From Syngnathus acus (taxonomy: Eukaryota > Chordata > Actinopteri > Syngnathiformes > Syngnathidae): a stretch of DNA of 64,000 nucleotides. The translations under genes were made by a program, and so were the position numbers. The stretch is from contig NC_051098.1 in the NCBI RefSeq assembly GCF_901709675.1, forward strand, positions 17,221,932-17,285,931, given 5' to 3'. The notes beneath the pieces are model-generated. The model worked only from the letters and a program-made list of their open reading frames with translations, ran no database searches and was not told the DNA's origin. Positions within the stretch are counted from its first letter, which is position 1. Each line of letters starts with the position of its first letter. This document shows positions 1-11,543 of the stretch, in pieces.

Positions 1-953
1 CCGGACCCCGGCAGACGGGACTCCTGCGAGCGCCTCCGAAGATGCCGATCCCTTGGAGCGGAACCGGGACGGGGATCAGGTAGGACATTATGCAACGCTA
101 GCTTATTACTTTGAAGCACTTTTGAGATTGATGCCAACACGAGGTCTGCCGACTTTGTTTTGGATTTGAGCAGCGTTTTTGAGATTTGATCTGATCCTTG
201 ATGGCAACATGTTTTTCATTTTGATGTTGTTTTTGAGGGTCTCTCGCTGGCTGGCTCGCTGGCTGGCTCTCTCCTTCAGGAATGGGACGTCGGGGACCCC
301 GAGGACGTCCAGGACGCGGCCGGCCGCCGGGCGTCGCTCTCGGACTTGGCGAGCGAGGACCAGGTGGAATCTCTGAGTGTGCGGCAGCTGAAGGAAATTC
401 TGGCCAGGAACTTTGTCAACTTCAAAGGCTGCTGCGAGAAGTGGGAGCTGATGGAGAGAGTGGCCAGACTCTACCGGGACCACCACGCCAACAGCGGCGG
501 TGAGCCAGCCCTTTCTTCGCTGCCGCGTCCGTGCGCTTTGGAGGCGTCGCTTTGGTATCATTGATTGGTCATCATTCTTCATATTTTTTACTGAGGAAGA
601 AACTTGTGCTATCTGCAGCATTGGTTCTTCTGAGAATGTCTTCCTCATGCAAATGATCCTTAACTCAATGGAAAATCCAAGCGAATTATGAACGGACGGA
701 ACGGCTTTTGTGAAATACATCCAATGATTAGGATGCCGGTCACTCGTTTGGCTCCATACTTTCAGAGGACGACGGCGGCGGTCCGACGGGGTCCGACCAG
801 AACCTGTGTCGCATCTGCATGGACGCGGCCATCGACTGCGTCCTGCTGGAGTGCGGCCACATGATCACGTGCAGCAAGTGCGGCAAGCGGATGAGCGAGT
901 GTCCCATCTGCCGCCAGTTTGTCATCAGAGCCGTCCACGTCTTCAGATCCTGA
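1..953 (+). CDS. rffl: RFFL/RNF34-type E3 ubiquitin ligase, 3' part
   Basis: Three coding exons fit in phase: <1-79, 280-499 and 766-953 (TGA at 951-953). The gene starts before the window. The middle exon encodes the conserved block around [17 protein letters not shown] and [11 protein letters not shown], the SAP-like region of this family. The last exon encodes a C-terminal RING finger with CRICM, LECGHM, CGKRM and CPICRQ carrying the zinc ligands, and ends in RAVHVFRS. Family members RFFL (rififylin, CARP-2) and RNF34 (CARP-1) are membrane- or endosome-associated E3 ligases linked to caspase and p53 turnover. The ending VFRS, the start NLC and [12 protein letters not shown] look more like RFFL than RNF34 as I remember them, but this is a close call; the family itself is secure. 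No odd residues are seen among the RING ligands. Confidence 0.85.
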
Positions 954-2075
954 CGCAGGTACCGCACGAGCGCGGGTCAGGCGCTCTTACTTCCAAGGAG
1001 CCGTCGAGCGCGCCGACCGATCGCTGGGGTTTACGTGTCGTGGCGGCAAAATGCATAGCTGACCTTGACGCACGCGCTGGACAATGTGGCGGCACTCTCT
1101 TTAGTGTGAATGGGAGGATCAAATCTTGGTGTGTTTTCTTTTTTTTTCTTTTCTACCCGGCTTCACGTGTAAAAAGACACTTCTTCTGCAAATCAAAAAT
1201 TTGACATTAAAAACCTTTGTCTCGTGGGGACACAAATGGTTTTTCACTTTTGGCCAATGCTCCCAAGGTGCAATTTTCCAAGAGCTACGTGGGTAGATGC
1301 TGAGTCCCTCCCTCCCTGAATGAAATCCGCATTGCATTCACGTTAACGAGCGTCAATGTCATGTTAGAAGAAGCCAACTTGTTGTGTTGCAAAACACCCT
1401 GTGAAAACTTGTTCTCAGGATTGTTGTTCAAGTAGTTTTGGGGCTTGAACGGCATTTGTCTGCAAAAAAGAATCTACGGATAGCATTCAGAAGACATTAT
1501 GAAGCTAATCGAAATGACAAGTTTTGATTCAGCTTTTACGCCCAATACTCCTCCCTTCCTCCGCAATGTAGTAAGCACATTCGCTGTCTTGTTTTTGAGA
1601 AACCTTGTGTGCTACTCTAAATTCATATCACGTTGGAGTCACCAAAATTGACTAATGTTTGACGCTGCCCCCCCACCCCAAAACCTTTACAAGATTAGAA
1701 ACAAAAGTATTGCAGTGACAAATACCAATATCACAAAAGAAAAATATTTGATGAGAAATGATAGACAACTGTGTGAAATGATGTTTAATAACACAAGCAC
1801 CAACTTTTTTTTTCCTTTTGCCCCCCATGTTTTTACAAAATGTTTTTTTATCTTCTCTGCAACTTGCACCAATTTTGCCTTAAAAAAGAAAACAAAGCAA
1901 AGCTAAAATATAAATAATGACAAGAGTGTGGGAATGGAAATAAAAGTTGATGCTAATTAGTCACATCACAAGGCACACGGGTGAACATCAGGTCGATGGG
2001 CGTTGAAGGCACGCCAGCCAGCCCAAGGCTCATTTGTGGGTCGCCTGGAGCGGCGCTACGGGGCTTCGCCTCACT
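954..2075 (+). other. RFFL 3' UTR and gene-poor convergent spacer
   Basis: This is the space between the RFFL stop and the convergent DGKD stop. It is AT-rich after about 1.4 kb and holds no supported coding region. An AATAAA at 1939-1944 on the plus strand is the best polyadenylation signal for the RFFL transcript, giving a 3' UTR of about 1 kb. An ATTAAA lies nearer the stop at about 1205. Confidence 0.45.
1939..1944 (+). terminator. candidate polyadenylation signal of RFFL
   Basis: A canonical AATAAA hexamer lies 986 bp after the RFFL stop in the sense direction, with TG-rich sequence nearby. Assignment is by position only. Confidence 0.4.
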
Positions 2076-2177
2076 GGGGCTCAGGCCTCGCCGGGGCTCA
2101 GGCCTCGCCGGGGCTCAGGCCTCGCCGGGGCTCAGGCCTCGCCGGGGCTCAGGCCTCGCCGGGGCTCAGGCCTCGCT
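2076..2177. repeat. 17-bp GC-rich minisatellite across the DGKD stop codon
   Basis: About six near-identical copies of a 17-bp unit (GGGGCTCAGGCCTCGCC on the plus strand). The copy nearest the gene contains the DGKD stop (2166-2168) and last codons. The array therefore looks as if it expanded from the end of the coding sequence into the 3' UTR. Confidence 0.85.
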
Positions 2178-4464
2178 GGCGCTGCTGTTGCGGCTCAGCT
2201 CTCGGATGCCCTGGAGGATTCTCTTCACATGGCCCACCTTGCTCACGCCCAGGTCCTGCCGGCACGTCAACACGTGGTTGCAACTGGCGACGGCGTGAGC
2301 GCTCCCTCCCGCTTCGGCCGGCGCTACCTACCTTGAGGTCTCGCCGCTCCAGGTGCAGGAGCTCGCCGCCTTGCACGTCATGTCGCCCGAAGATGTCCTT
2401 GTACTCCGGCAGGCACAGGAAGTCCAGCCAGGCCCCGACCTCCTCCGTGCCCCACTGGTGAACTGACGCAAACGGGTCAGACGACCAAAGAAAAGCTCGG
2501 GGCTTGGGGGGGGGGGGGGGTCTTACCTGGCAGAGTGAGAGAGCTGCATGTCTCTTTGACTTTGTTGTTTTTGTCCTTCTTAAACTTGGGGACCAGGCGA
2601 AATTTGGCGCCACGACTGGGCTTAGCCAGGGGATCCTGGACGCACAAGCGCAGCGTCACGCTTAGGTCACCAGCGTATGCTCGGCTGGGGGACTTTGAGT
2701 ACCTGTTGCTCCGGCGGGTCGAGGTTTAGCCAGGGAACGGCCGCCAGGCCGCCCAGACGCTGACGCACGCGACTCAGCGCGCTGTTCAACAGCTCCTGTT
2801 GGGCCACGTCCAACGCCTGCCGCACATACATAACCGTGCGCATCTCTTTGTGTATCTGGTGACGCTTGGTTAGGGGAGCGTTTGTGTTACCATGGAGATC
2901 TTTCCCGCCAGGAGCAGCTCTGTTTCGCTGAGCAATGCTTTCACGTCCTTCACCATGGCCACCACGGCGCTGCAGCTCGCCGCCTAAAGGCAAGGCCAGA
3001 GACACGTTGTCTTGGCAGCTGTGCAATCTGCCCACGGCGTCCGCAGTCAATCCATTTCTGCGGTCCTCCGTCAAAGCAGATCGATTAGGTCCGATTGACA
3101 TGGAAGGAATTCTTCCCACCAAGGCGGCGATTTCAAGCCGGCTCCTCGTTGCTGCTGCGCTCATTGGTGCGCTGCAGCCACCCGCATTCTTTCCTTCCCG
3201 TCATTGATCAATCCATGCGCGACCGGTGCCCCAGTAGCGCTTTAGGCCCAGCGATGTACCCGATCGGTCCAATTTGCCAAGGAAAACATCAAATTCCAAT
3301 TTTTAAACCCAAAGTCAACAAGTACGTACGATTGTTTGTTCAAACCAGGCTGTTCGCAAACATCTGCGCTTGCCCCTTTTTGGGGGACGGATACTACGGA
3401 CCAAACCAGGACAGCAATCATCAATTTCGTGTGTCTCAAGTCCTTTCCTGGATCTCAGTAAAAGGACAGAGACGTTTTTTCAAATGCAGCTCATCAACAA
3501 TGTGAGAAAATCAACAGATTTGATGAAAATCTGTAACGTCCAGCTCCCCAACATCCAGAGTTTCATTCTGCGCTAAAAACTGTTGTCACAACAATGTGCA
3601 GCTTGCTCGAGATAATAGTGAGCAAAGCGTCACAAGTTCGTTTGCACCCTTACCCTGAGGGCGCCGGTCTGCGTGTAGACGCGGTCCGTGGACTTGGAGC
3701 TGGCGTTGACGGCGTGCGCCAGTTCCTGTTCCAGACTGCGGTGACTCTGTGCTAGCTGACAGATGCTGACACAGAAGATTCCAGTAAGCGCGCCCGCCAT
3801 CATGTGTGTGAAGGAACCAGCCGAAAGGGAAGCGGCGGTGGCCACCTGCCGATGAGGACTCCGACCTCCTGCGCCAAGTCTCGTAGGAGCGCCGCCTCTT
3901 CCTCGGTGAGGATCTCGGGGTGGTTGCCGAGTGGCGTCGGAGCGGCCGGGTCCCGAGGGAATTCGCATTTTTGCTTGTCCTGCCACGACTTTAAGGTGCT
4001 CTCAAAAGCCTGCCGCAGAAAAGGGTCAGAGCGTGGGAAGCCCACCCCCCGGCCGGCCAGGCGGGACTCACGCGGTCCCTGGTCAGCGTCTGGCTCCGGT
4101 TCTTGTGGAGAATCTTGATGTAGCCCGGAGGCTGGATCCAGGCCTCGCCGTCCACCTGCACCGGAACCCCCTCATCCCCCAGGATGGCGATCTTCACTGT
4201 GCGACACTGACACGAGGGCAAAGCCCGACACGGGTTCTTTATAGGACGGCGTGAAGGGACACTCCAAAGCAGCAAAGGAGGGCCCTTGCGAGCGTGGCCT
4301 ATGCGTGAGGAGCAGGCACGCAGGCACGCACTTACCTGTGCGATGCGGTGGTGTTGCAGGTTGATGACCCTAGACACGGCCATCTGCATACTGCCAAACA
4401 CAGCCACCACCTCCAGAATTTTGTCATCGAAAGACGGAGCGGTGAAGGTCTGTCAACGCGCGCG

Positions 4465-4509
<45 letters not shown>

Positions 4510-7500
4510 TAAGGGCCCGGCGGCAAAGAGGAGAGATAGGTTTGCCTTCTCACGTCGTCTTCTTTGGTTCCTCCCCAAAAGTTGGTCCCTCCGGCATAGC
4601 TGGGGATGTTCAAGACGGCGATGCCCTGCAGGCTGGGAAGGGGGATGGCTCGCCCGTCGCACTGCGCACGTACACGCCGACAGGAGGAAGGGCGATCGGT
4701 TGCCGGCTCAGCGGGTCGGGCGCGCACGCAAAGCCTCGGGGTCTCACCTCCAGCAGAACTCTCTGCTCCAGGTTCTTGTAGGTTCTGTGGAGCAGCTCTT
4801 TGGTTCCCAGTACGCCGTACCACATCATGTTCTTGGTGCGGCTCCTGCACACGCACGCGTCAGAGGCATGGCCCACCGCCTGGCGGCCGCTGCCGGCCTT
4901 CCTTTCTCACCTGCACTTCTCGGGGTGTTCGTCTCTCTTGTTGTTGAAGTCCAGAGAAATTTTGGCATCCAGACCGATGCCAAAGTAGTTGTTCATCACG
5001 CACTTCTCGGTGTAGCGGTCCCTGCAGAAACAGCGGCGGCGCCTTGAGATACGAGGCCCGTTCATTCGGGCGCCTCATTCCCGGCTCAAATCCCATTCGC
5101 CAAACGCCATTCGTCACTAGAGGCCAAGTACCAAGTAGACCTAGCGTCAGATTTCACAGCATGTTTTAGGGCGCCGGCTAACGACCATGTCAAGAATCCA
5201 TTCATTGGTCCATTTTTTTTTCTCCTGTTACTATGACTACGTGTCACTTTGCCATCCCAAATCAGGAGCAAAGCGTCAACTTTCGTCTGGCAACGTGACG
5301 AGGTGAGGACGAGCGAGCGAGCGGCCGGCCTTTGTCTGCTTTTTGGTCAGCATTGCAACGTTGCTCTTTTGAATGAGCCTTGACTGCCGCCAAACCACGT
5401 ACGACCGTGTCGATTGACAAAATGTTTTGAAGAGAGGGACGATGACGTGGCTACGGCGTGGAAATGCGTCTTACACGTTGTCGGGGTCACATGACGCAAG
5501 CGACTCGGCGTTGAGCAGCAGTCGACTGATGAGGGAACCGTCAGACAGGGAGGAAGACGCGCCTGCCTGCAGACCTGCGCGCGCGCACAGCCAAGAATGA
5601 AGAAAAGCAAGAAGAACGGGCACGCGAGGGGATGACCAGCATCTCACCGGGATAGAAGATCTTGGTGTTGAGCATGGGCACGTTGTCTCGACTTGGCGCG
5701 TGGGCGGGAAGTGACGTGGAGCCGCCCAGCGATAGGCTGCCTTTTCTCGTCAGCCGCTCGCACGGCGGCGTCTTGCTGGCTGCGCGCACAGCCACTGGAT
5801 TGGTCACTTGATTGTCGAGTGACGAGGTAGTGAAAGAAAAGTAAATGCTCGCAGGAGCGTCTCTATTATGCAGCCAAATGCGGCGAGCACGCTTTGTGGG
5901 TCGTCCGAGGGTTGCTATGCGGAGGAGCGGCAGACGGGCGTATCCAAAGACGTCGGGCAAGGCGGCAAACGCACCTCGGCCGGCCGCCCGCCGTTTGGCG
6001 TCATCCTCCGCCGCCTTGTTGTCGTCGTCCTCTCGGTCTACCCTGTCCTCTCGGTCCTCGGCCGGGCCGCCGTCCACCTGCGCCGCGGGTGCCGAGAAGA
6101 TGGACGCCGTCTGCGCGTTCTGCTCGTCCACAGCTGGAAAAAATGCAAAAACGTTTTGTGTGCAGATGAAGAAGGAAGCCAACTCAAGCCAAGTCAGGGT
6201 GGTGCCGAGCTGACCTTTCTCAGCGTGCTCGATGATCTGCCGGATGACCTTCTTCAGGCTGTTGGCCCGAAGCATCAGCTGCTCGCGAGGCTTAAAGGCG
6301 GGGCAGGGGGCGGAGTCAGGGGAGGGGCCAGGAGGCGCGCAGAGGAGGGGCAACACTAAAGCCAAGGGGCCCCCATCTTCCGGAGGAAGAGGAGAGGCGG
6401 CCCGACGGGATGCCTCGGACTCCTGGGTCAGAGTCCGCAGGAGGAGGTCCAACTTCTCCTTCAGGAGCCCGCACTGCAAAGGCACAGCAACGAGTCGAGT
6501 TGAGGCCGTCCCGCGGGAAACGGCCGACAGCTCTACCTTCTTGGCCATGACGTCAGACTCCTGTGAGAGCTCTGTGTTCTTCTCGTAGGCCTTGCCCACC
6601 CGCGCCACAAAGTCCTTCACCGTCTCGCACAGAACCCTGCGCGTGCGCATGTCAAGAGCGAGCGAGCGAGCAAGGCCAAAGCCCAAAGCATACAGCAAGT
6701 CGGCGGCGGCGGCCTACTTGGCAGAGGAAATGACAACCGAGTGCTGGTCCGACGTCAGAATCTTGGAGAGGTGAACGGCTACGGAGTCCTCGTAAGTCAG
6801 AATCTGCTGCACCTGGACTCACCCAAGGTCTTCTGTCACATCGCTAGCGAAAAGTGCCGCTGGCACGCGTGCGGCGTGTCACCTCCAAGTCGTCAGCGCA
6901 GTCCTCAGCCTCAAAAGTAGAGCCTTGCCGTGGGAACTTGCTCTCGTACACCATGACGCTCCACCTGCGAGCGCAATCGGGTGAGCAAAGTCACACGAGA
7001 TCCGGTCCTCCGCTCCACGCTGCGTTGCCTTCATCACCTGTCCAGCATCTTGGTGCTGGCCCTCTCCAGTTTTTCCAGGATTTGAGGCAGTTGAGCGTCG
7101 TCGTCGCAGGCGGAGCCCCAGCCCAGAACGCGGGCCAGGTCGTTGCCGGTTCCCAGCGGCAGAACCCCCAGCTGGCACTAGGGCACGGCGGCGGCATGAG
7201 GACACGAGCGGCGAGGACACGAGCGGCGAGGACGCGCCCGTGCGACGGACTCACCTGTTTGTGCAGCGTGAGCGCGTCGATCTCGGACAGAACCCAACCC
7301 ACGCTGCCGTCGCCTCCGCACACCAGGATCCTGAAGGTGTCGAACTTCTGGAAGAGACGCAGCCTGGCCGGAAGCGGCGGGGCGTTAGCCAGGCACCGGC
7401 GAGGCCCAGCTCGGCCCGGGTCGGCGCCTCACCCCAAGTGAGGTCCACCGTTCATCAGATCGAAAACCTGCGCGGGGTTGAGCAGCTGCTTGAAGCGCCG

Positions 7501-10500
7501 CAGGAACTTGACGCCCTGGTTGTCTCCGCTCTTGGAGTTGACAAAGACCAGGAGCGGACTAGTGCAGGACGGAGGACACGATGCTTTCCAGAAGCCTGCG
7601 GCCGAGCGGGACAACAGCACATGGTGAAGATGCGGCTGGCCGGCCGGCGACGACACGCTCGCCGAAGAGCGGGGGCCACCCGCTAAAGTTCAATGCCTGA
7701 GCCAGTCATCGCTCAAAACCCGGATCGACTTGATTTTTGCACCCAGAGGCGTCCTTCATTTGATCACGCCGCGGGAAAAAAAAATAACGCCCATCTTTCT
7801 ATTGGCCAAGCATGAGCCTTTTGGATTCACGACATCATTTCTTGTCGAGTCATCGGGCTACCTAAGAAAACCAAACGACGACGGCTTCTTGGGAGTGCTT
7901 TGCGTGTGAAAAAAAGGAGCCGACCTTTGCCATGCGACGCAGAGCGAGCGCTCCCTCTCACCGTCAGAGTCGATGCTGTTGAGCGCCGTGGGGGGGATGA
8001 CAGACACTTTGCACTGGCCCAGCGGACACTTGATGGACAGATGCTCCCGGCAGCCCGAGTGCACCTGCGCAAGAGCCAGCCCGTTAGCAGCGGGCCCACC
8101 TCGGCGGCGGCCGCTCGCCTTACCATAGCCTTGCACCAAAGACATCGCCAGTCTTGCAGGCGGAGGACGCTGCCGCAGGTCTTGTCGCAGGCGCCGCACT
8201 TGGCTGACACGGGCAGGTTCCCCTCCAGCCACTGGTGGGGCATCCACACCTGGCCCGCCCACACGGTCACGCGGGACGGTTTGGACGGGCAGGGCGGGGT
8301 GGCGGCGGCGGCGGAAGCCTTACCCCGTCCTCGTCCTCCAAGATGTCCCTCCCGATGGATGCCAGCGTTGTCCACTTGCAGTTGTTAGTGGCTCGGACCG
8401 CGCAACGCTTATGAGCCTTAAATTTACAGACTGCAGTCGCAGGCACAGGTACGCACGCGGTCAGCGGGAAGAAGACAGCAGCGTGACACCGGTCGGCTCG
8501 CTAAATGTCGGGACACGCGAGTGAGGCGCGCACATATGCGAAGAGCGGCGGCGGCCCCGTTTGGACGGACCGATGTGAGCTGCTAGCTTCCGTCCCTAAT
8601 CTTAGAGAGAAGAAAAGGACAACGGTGTCCTCGTCCTGAGATTTCGGCTACCTTCACAGGAGAGTCCGTGTGAGGTGACTCCCGACAAAGCTTCTCGGCA
8701 CACGTTGCAGTAGGTGGGCCGGGCGTGCGAGCAGGCGTACCAGTTGTGCATTCCGCTGAAGTGCTCCATGCTGTACTGGGTAGACTGAAACACACGCGCA
8801 TGGCTGCTCACCTCTGACAGCGGGGAGAGGGCGGACGGCACATTTTCTAGCAAAATGGAAAGGCTGGCAGAGAGGCGGAGTCTTTCCCCATGATTGATTG
8901 TGAGGAATCCGATCAGAACTCGGGCACAGAGCTAGGTCAGGACGCACGCTAATACTAACGAGCGGATGACGAGCACTCGCGCGCGGTCAGTCGAGCAATT
9001 GTTCTTTGGCGAGGGAGACGGAGGGAGGCGTGCTGAGCTGACCTCATAGTTTTGCCGGTTCTGGACGCTGCGCAAAGCCGAGATCCACTCCTCCATCTCC
9101 TTCCGGTTGTCTGCGCACAGGATCAGACGCCGGCACGGGGTGATCACCTGCACGCACGAGCAGTGAGATCAGCGGATGCCAGCGTGCGGCCTAGCTCGTT
9201 CAAAGGCCACGTTTGCCGCAGGACTCGCCGTGAAGCTGTTGTTGACGTTCTTGATGCTGGATTCGGCCACGCTGGCGTCCGTCAAGTCCACTTCGTCAAA
9301 GATGATGGACTGCGAAAGGCCGGGTGGCGTACGTGACGTGACGTGACGTGACGTGACGGAGGGCCCGACGGCAAACGCTCGGGAGGACAGCCGACTTGCT
9401 CTCGCTCACCTTGGCGTTCTGGGCGTAGTAAAGCGTTCTTCCCCTCAGTTTGAAATATCTTCTCTTCCAACGCTGGAAGGAACTGGTCTGCTTCATCAAG
9501 TCTCCTTCCTTCAACAACGTCTGAGGGGCAGCACAGCGGGTGGGTCACAAGTTCACGCCTCGCCGATAAAGTCCCATAACTGCTATCGTACCGGCCCGTC
9601 CGGCTAGAGCTAATTAAGAGCGGCTTTTTTCCAGTCCGGTATTGGTCTGAAACAAAAGTGCACTTTGCCACTAATAAAGGTGGCTCAAGCAGTAGAGCAG
9701 AAGGGCGGCGGTTCGAAGCCCGTTCCGTCAAGTGTCCTCCGGCGAGACGCTACACACACCTTGCCTCCGGATGGTCATTGTAAATAAGAAGGTGTTCTCC
9801 GTTGACTCCGAGACGTATTTTGCTTCTCCCCATCAGCAACAGATGGAAATGGACTACAGTGCAGTCTGTCCAAGTTTTCTCGTGTTACTTTGTGTGTTAA
9901 ATGTTGCCCACTCCACATCTATTGCAGCAAGGTCGAGCGATGTCATTCATATCTGTGATGTGCGGGCAAGTGTTATTAGTACTATTTTGCGTCGGCGCGG
10001 CGCGTCCACTCTTCGCTGATTGGCCCATTTCGGAATGTGTTTGCTCAGGTTCGCCCCGCCCGGCCGAACCCGCCAGCCTCGGAAATGCGCTTGACGTGAC
10101 GAGTCACTCAGCAAAGTCAAACGTTGCTACAGCGTGGGGAGTCGGGACTTCCAGACGCTAGCGGAGCAGGAAAGGACGAGGCTGTGCTTCGGGCCTCCGG
10201 CTGGCCGCTACGAGTCATTTCTCCGTCTTTTTCTTGCATTTGCTGCCGGCCACCCACGAACACAAATGGAGCGCCAGTCGAGTCTCTTGCTAAACTCTGC
10301 ACTTGGGATTGACTAGCCTGGCGGCCGCTAACTCGTTTCAAGTGTTATCGCGAGTTTGCACGCTTTTGTCGGACCCCAAAGGTGGATATATAAGGGGGCC
10401 AAAACAGCGCTGGGATCCCCCTTCGCGACACCGGCGGCAACGTTTGTCACCACATCACCTCGGCGTCGATCTAACGGAACGAGCAGGATCAGAGCCGAGA

Positions 10501-10834
10501 GGACTTTCTACACGAGTGATGGGATGGGATGGGACGGGGGAGTTTGCTGCGTTCGGAAACAGCCACGTAACGTCAAGGAGCAACGCGCGCTGCGCTACCC
10601 ACCATTTGAAGTGTGAATGCTCCGAGGCGAAGCGCTCGCACGCGTTGATGCGTTTCGGCACGGGGCTTCGGTTTGTACTCGAGCGGCGCTCACCTTGCTG
10701 CGGATCTGACCGGAAGTGGACACTTTCCGGATGAGCTTTTGCGGGGTGCCCGGTTCTTGCTCCGGTTCGCTGTCCGACGACTCGTCCGGGTAACGAGCGC
10801 CGAAAATGTCCGTAGCTGCCCCCGCCGCCGCCAT
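2166..10834 (-). CDS. dgkd: Diacylglycerol kinase delta, complete 30-exon gene
   Basis: Exons in transcript order: 10694-10834, 9410-9520, 9229-9309, 9043-9147, 8652-8784, 8324-8430, 8124-8249, 7962-8064, 7433-7595, 7255-7363, 7038-7177, 6883-6964, 6718-6812, 6537-6636, 6215-6473, 5975-6133, 5648-5779, 5475-5562, 4911-5021, 4748-4844, 4554-4661, 4336-4449, 4072-4206, 3846-4009, 3654-3765, 2891-2983, 2703-2855, 2527-2635, 2332-2462, 2166-2255. All phases match; the sum is 1216 codons plus stop, near the human length. The enzyme phosphorylates diacylglycerol to phosphatidic acid. Visible modules: PH domain (about 48-145), two C1 fingers (about 159-208 and 230-281), catalytic domain with NSKSGDNQG and GGDGS (about residue 370), accessory domain (about 745-900) and a C-terminal SAM domain (about 1144-1207) that marks the delta/eta class. 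The N-terminal ESSDSEPE and [13 protein letters not shown] match delta. Intron 3 has a GC donor. DGKH is the main alternative. Confidence 0.95.
3000..3640 (-). other. DGKD intron, no other gene seen
   Basis: This is the interior of the longest 3' intron of DGKD (2984-3653). Short open frames on both strands lack family resemblance. No repeat of note was recognised. Confidence 0.6.
4457..4505. repeat. (CG)n(CA)n microsatellite beside a DGKD splice acceptor
   Basis: Alternating CG followed by CA dinucleotides in the intron just before the exon at 4336-4449. On the gene strand this is a (TG)n(CG)n tract ending 5-7 nt before the acceptor AG, where a pyrimidine tract would normally lie. Confidence 0.9.
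9672..9800 (+). mobile_element. tRNA-derived SINE fragment (V-SINE-like) in DGKD intron 1
   Basis: The segment has an A-box-like stretch (GTGGCTCAAGCAGTAGAGCA at about 9680), a B-box-like GGTTCGAAGCC (about 9710) and then a block resembling the conserved V-SINE core, with GTGTCCT, GAGACGCT and ACCTTGCCT in order. It sits in DGKD intron 1, antisense to the gene. Placement in the V-SINE superfamily is from memory of the core, not a search. Confidence 0.6.
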
Positions 10835-11070
10835 CCTGGGCCTCCTCCCTCCGCGTCAACCTCGTCTCCCCCGTCCGGAGTTCGCCGCCCGCCTGCCTGC
10901 CTGCAGCAGACCACCCTAGCCGGGAGAGGGAGGAGAGAGGAAGCGCCCCCCGGCGGCCGAAAAGTGGCCTTGCGCCACGCCGGAGGCAGGCTAACCGAGT
11001 GAGCGAGCGAGCGAGCGAGCCACTCACTCCCTCACTCCCTCACTCACTCACTCACTCACTCACCCGTCCA
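10835..11070 (-). promoter_or_regulatory. DGKD 5' UTR and CpG-rich promoter region
   Basis: A CpG-rich stretch lies directly upstream of the DGKD ATG (10832-10834). It is followed by a short (GAGC)n / (ACTC)n simple repeat at about 10999-11065. It looks like a CpG-island promoter without a TATA box. The start site is not defined. Confidence 0.5.
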
Positions 11071-11543
11071 ACCCACCCTCCCTCCCTGGATGTGAGTGGG
11101 ATCAGGCACAGTACGCAGATGTCTGTGTCGGTACGGCACGGTGCACATCGGCTGTATCTTGAAGTCGTCATTGCATCATCCTATAGCATTGTTGATGCGT
11201 TTCTCTAGGTTTGGGAGTCCTGACGAGGAACGGCTCAAACGCGTTGGCAGTTGGTGTGCAACATGAACACTTAGTTGATCCTTTTTTCTTCAATGACCTC
11301 TTTTGATTTTTGTCTTTAATTTTTCTTTTCCTAACTGCAACAATACACGGCATATTGTACATGCGTAGCAATTTTTACTTTCCAAACTGCAACGATACAC
11401 ACAACATATTGTACATGCGTAGCAATTTCTCCAGACAAGGCAGTCTGCTCTTTGTAGGCCCGGCTCACTTTCTCTCAAAAGTCATTTTACAGCCCTGCTC
11501 CAGATGGACTTGAACCGGCGTCGACCTTTTCCAGTGTATCGCT
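11071..11543. other. DGKD-LIPT2 spacer with a short tandem duplication
   Basis: No coding region supported. Around 11325-11430 a segment containing CATATTGTACATGCGTAGCA occurs twice about 62 bp apart, a local tandem duplication. On the minus strand this is downstream of the LIPT2 stop and probably its 3' UTR. Confidence 0.5.

Noticed and set aside
4286-5047. A 253-codon plus-strand open frame
   Set aside because: It lies antisense to DGKD exons and runs through the CG/CA microsatellite; it has no family resemblance and GC-rich antisense frames are expected here.
5541-6698. A 385-codon minus-strand open frame as a single exon
   Set aside because: It reads through four DGKD exons and the introns between them; splice sites with matching phase divide it.
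9678-9730. A functional tRNA gene
   Set aside because: A- and B-box-like parts are present but no cloverleaf can be formed with a proper acceptor stem, and V-SINE-like sequence follows.
10384-10392. TATATAAG as a plus-strand core promoter
   Set aside because: It lies in DGKD intron 1, and no gene or open frame follows on the plus strand.
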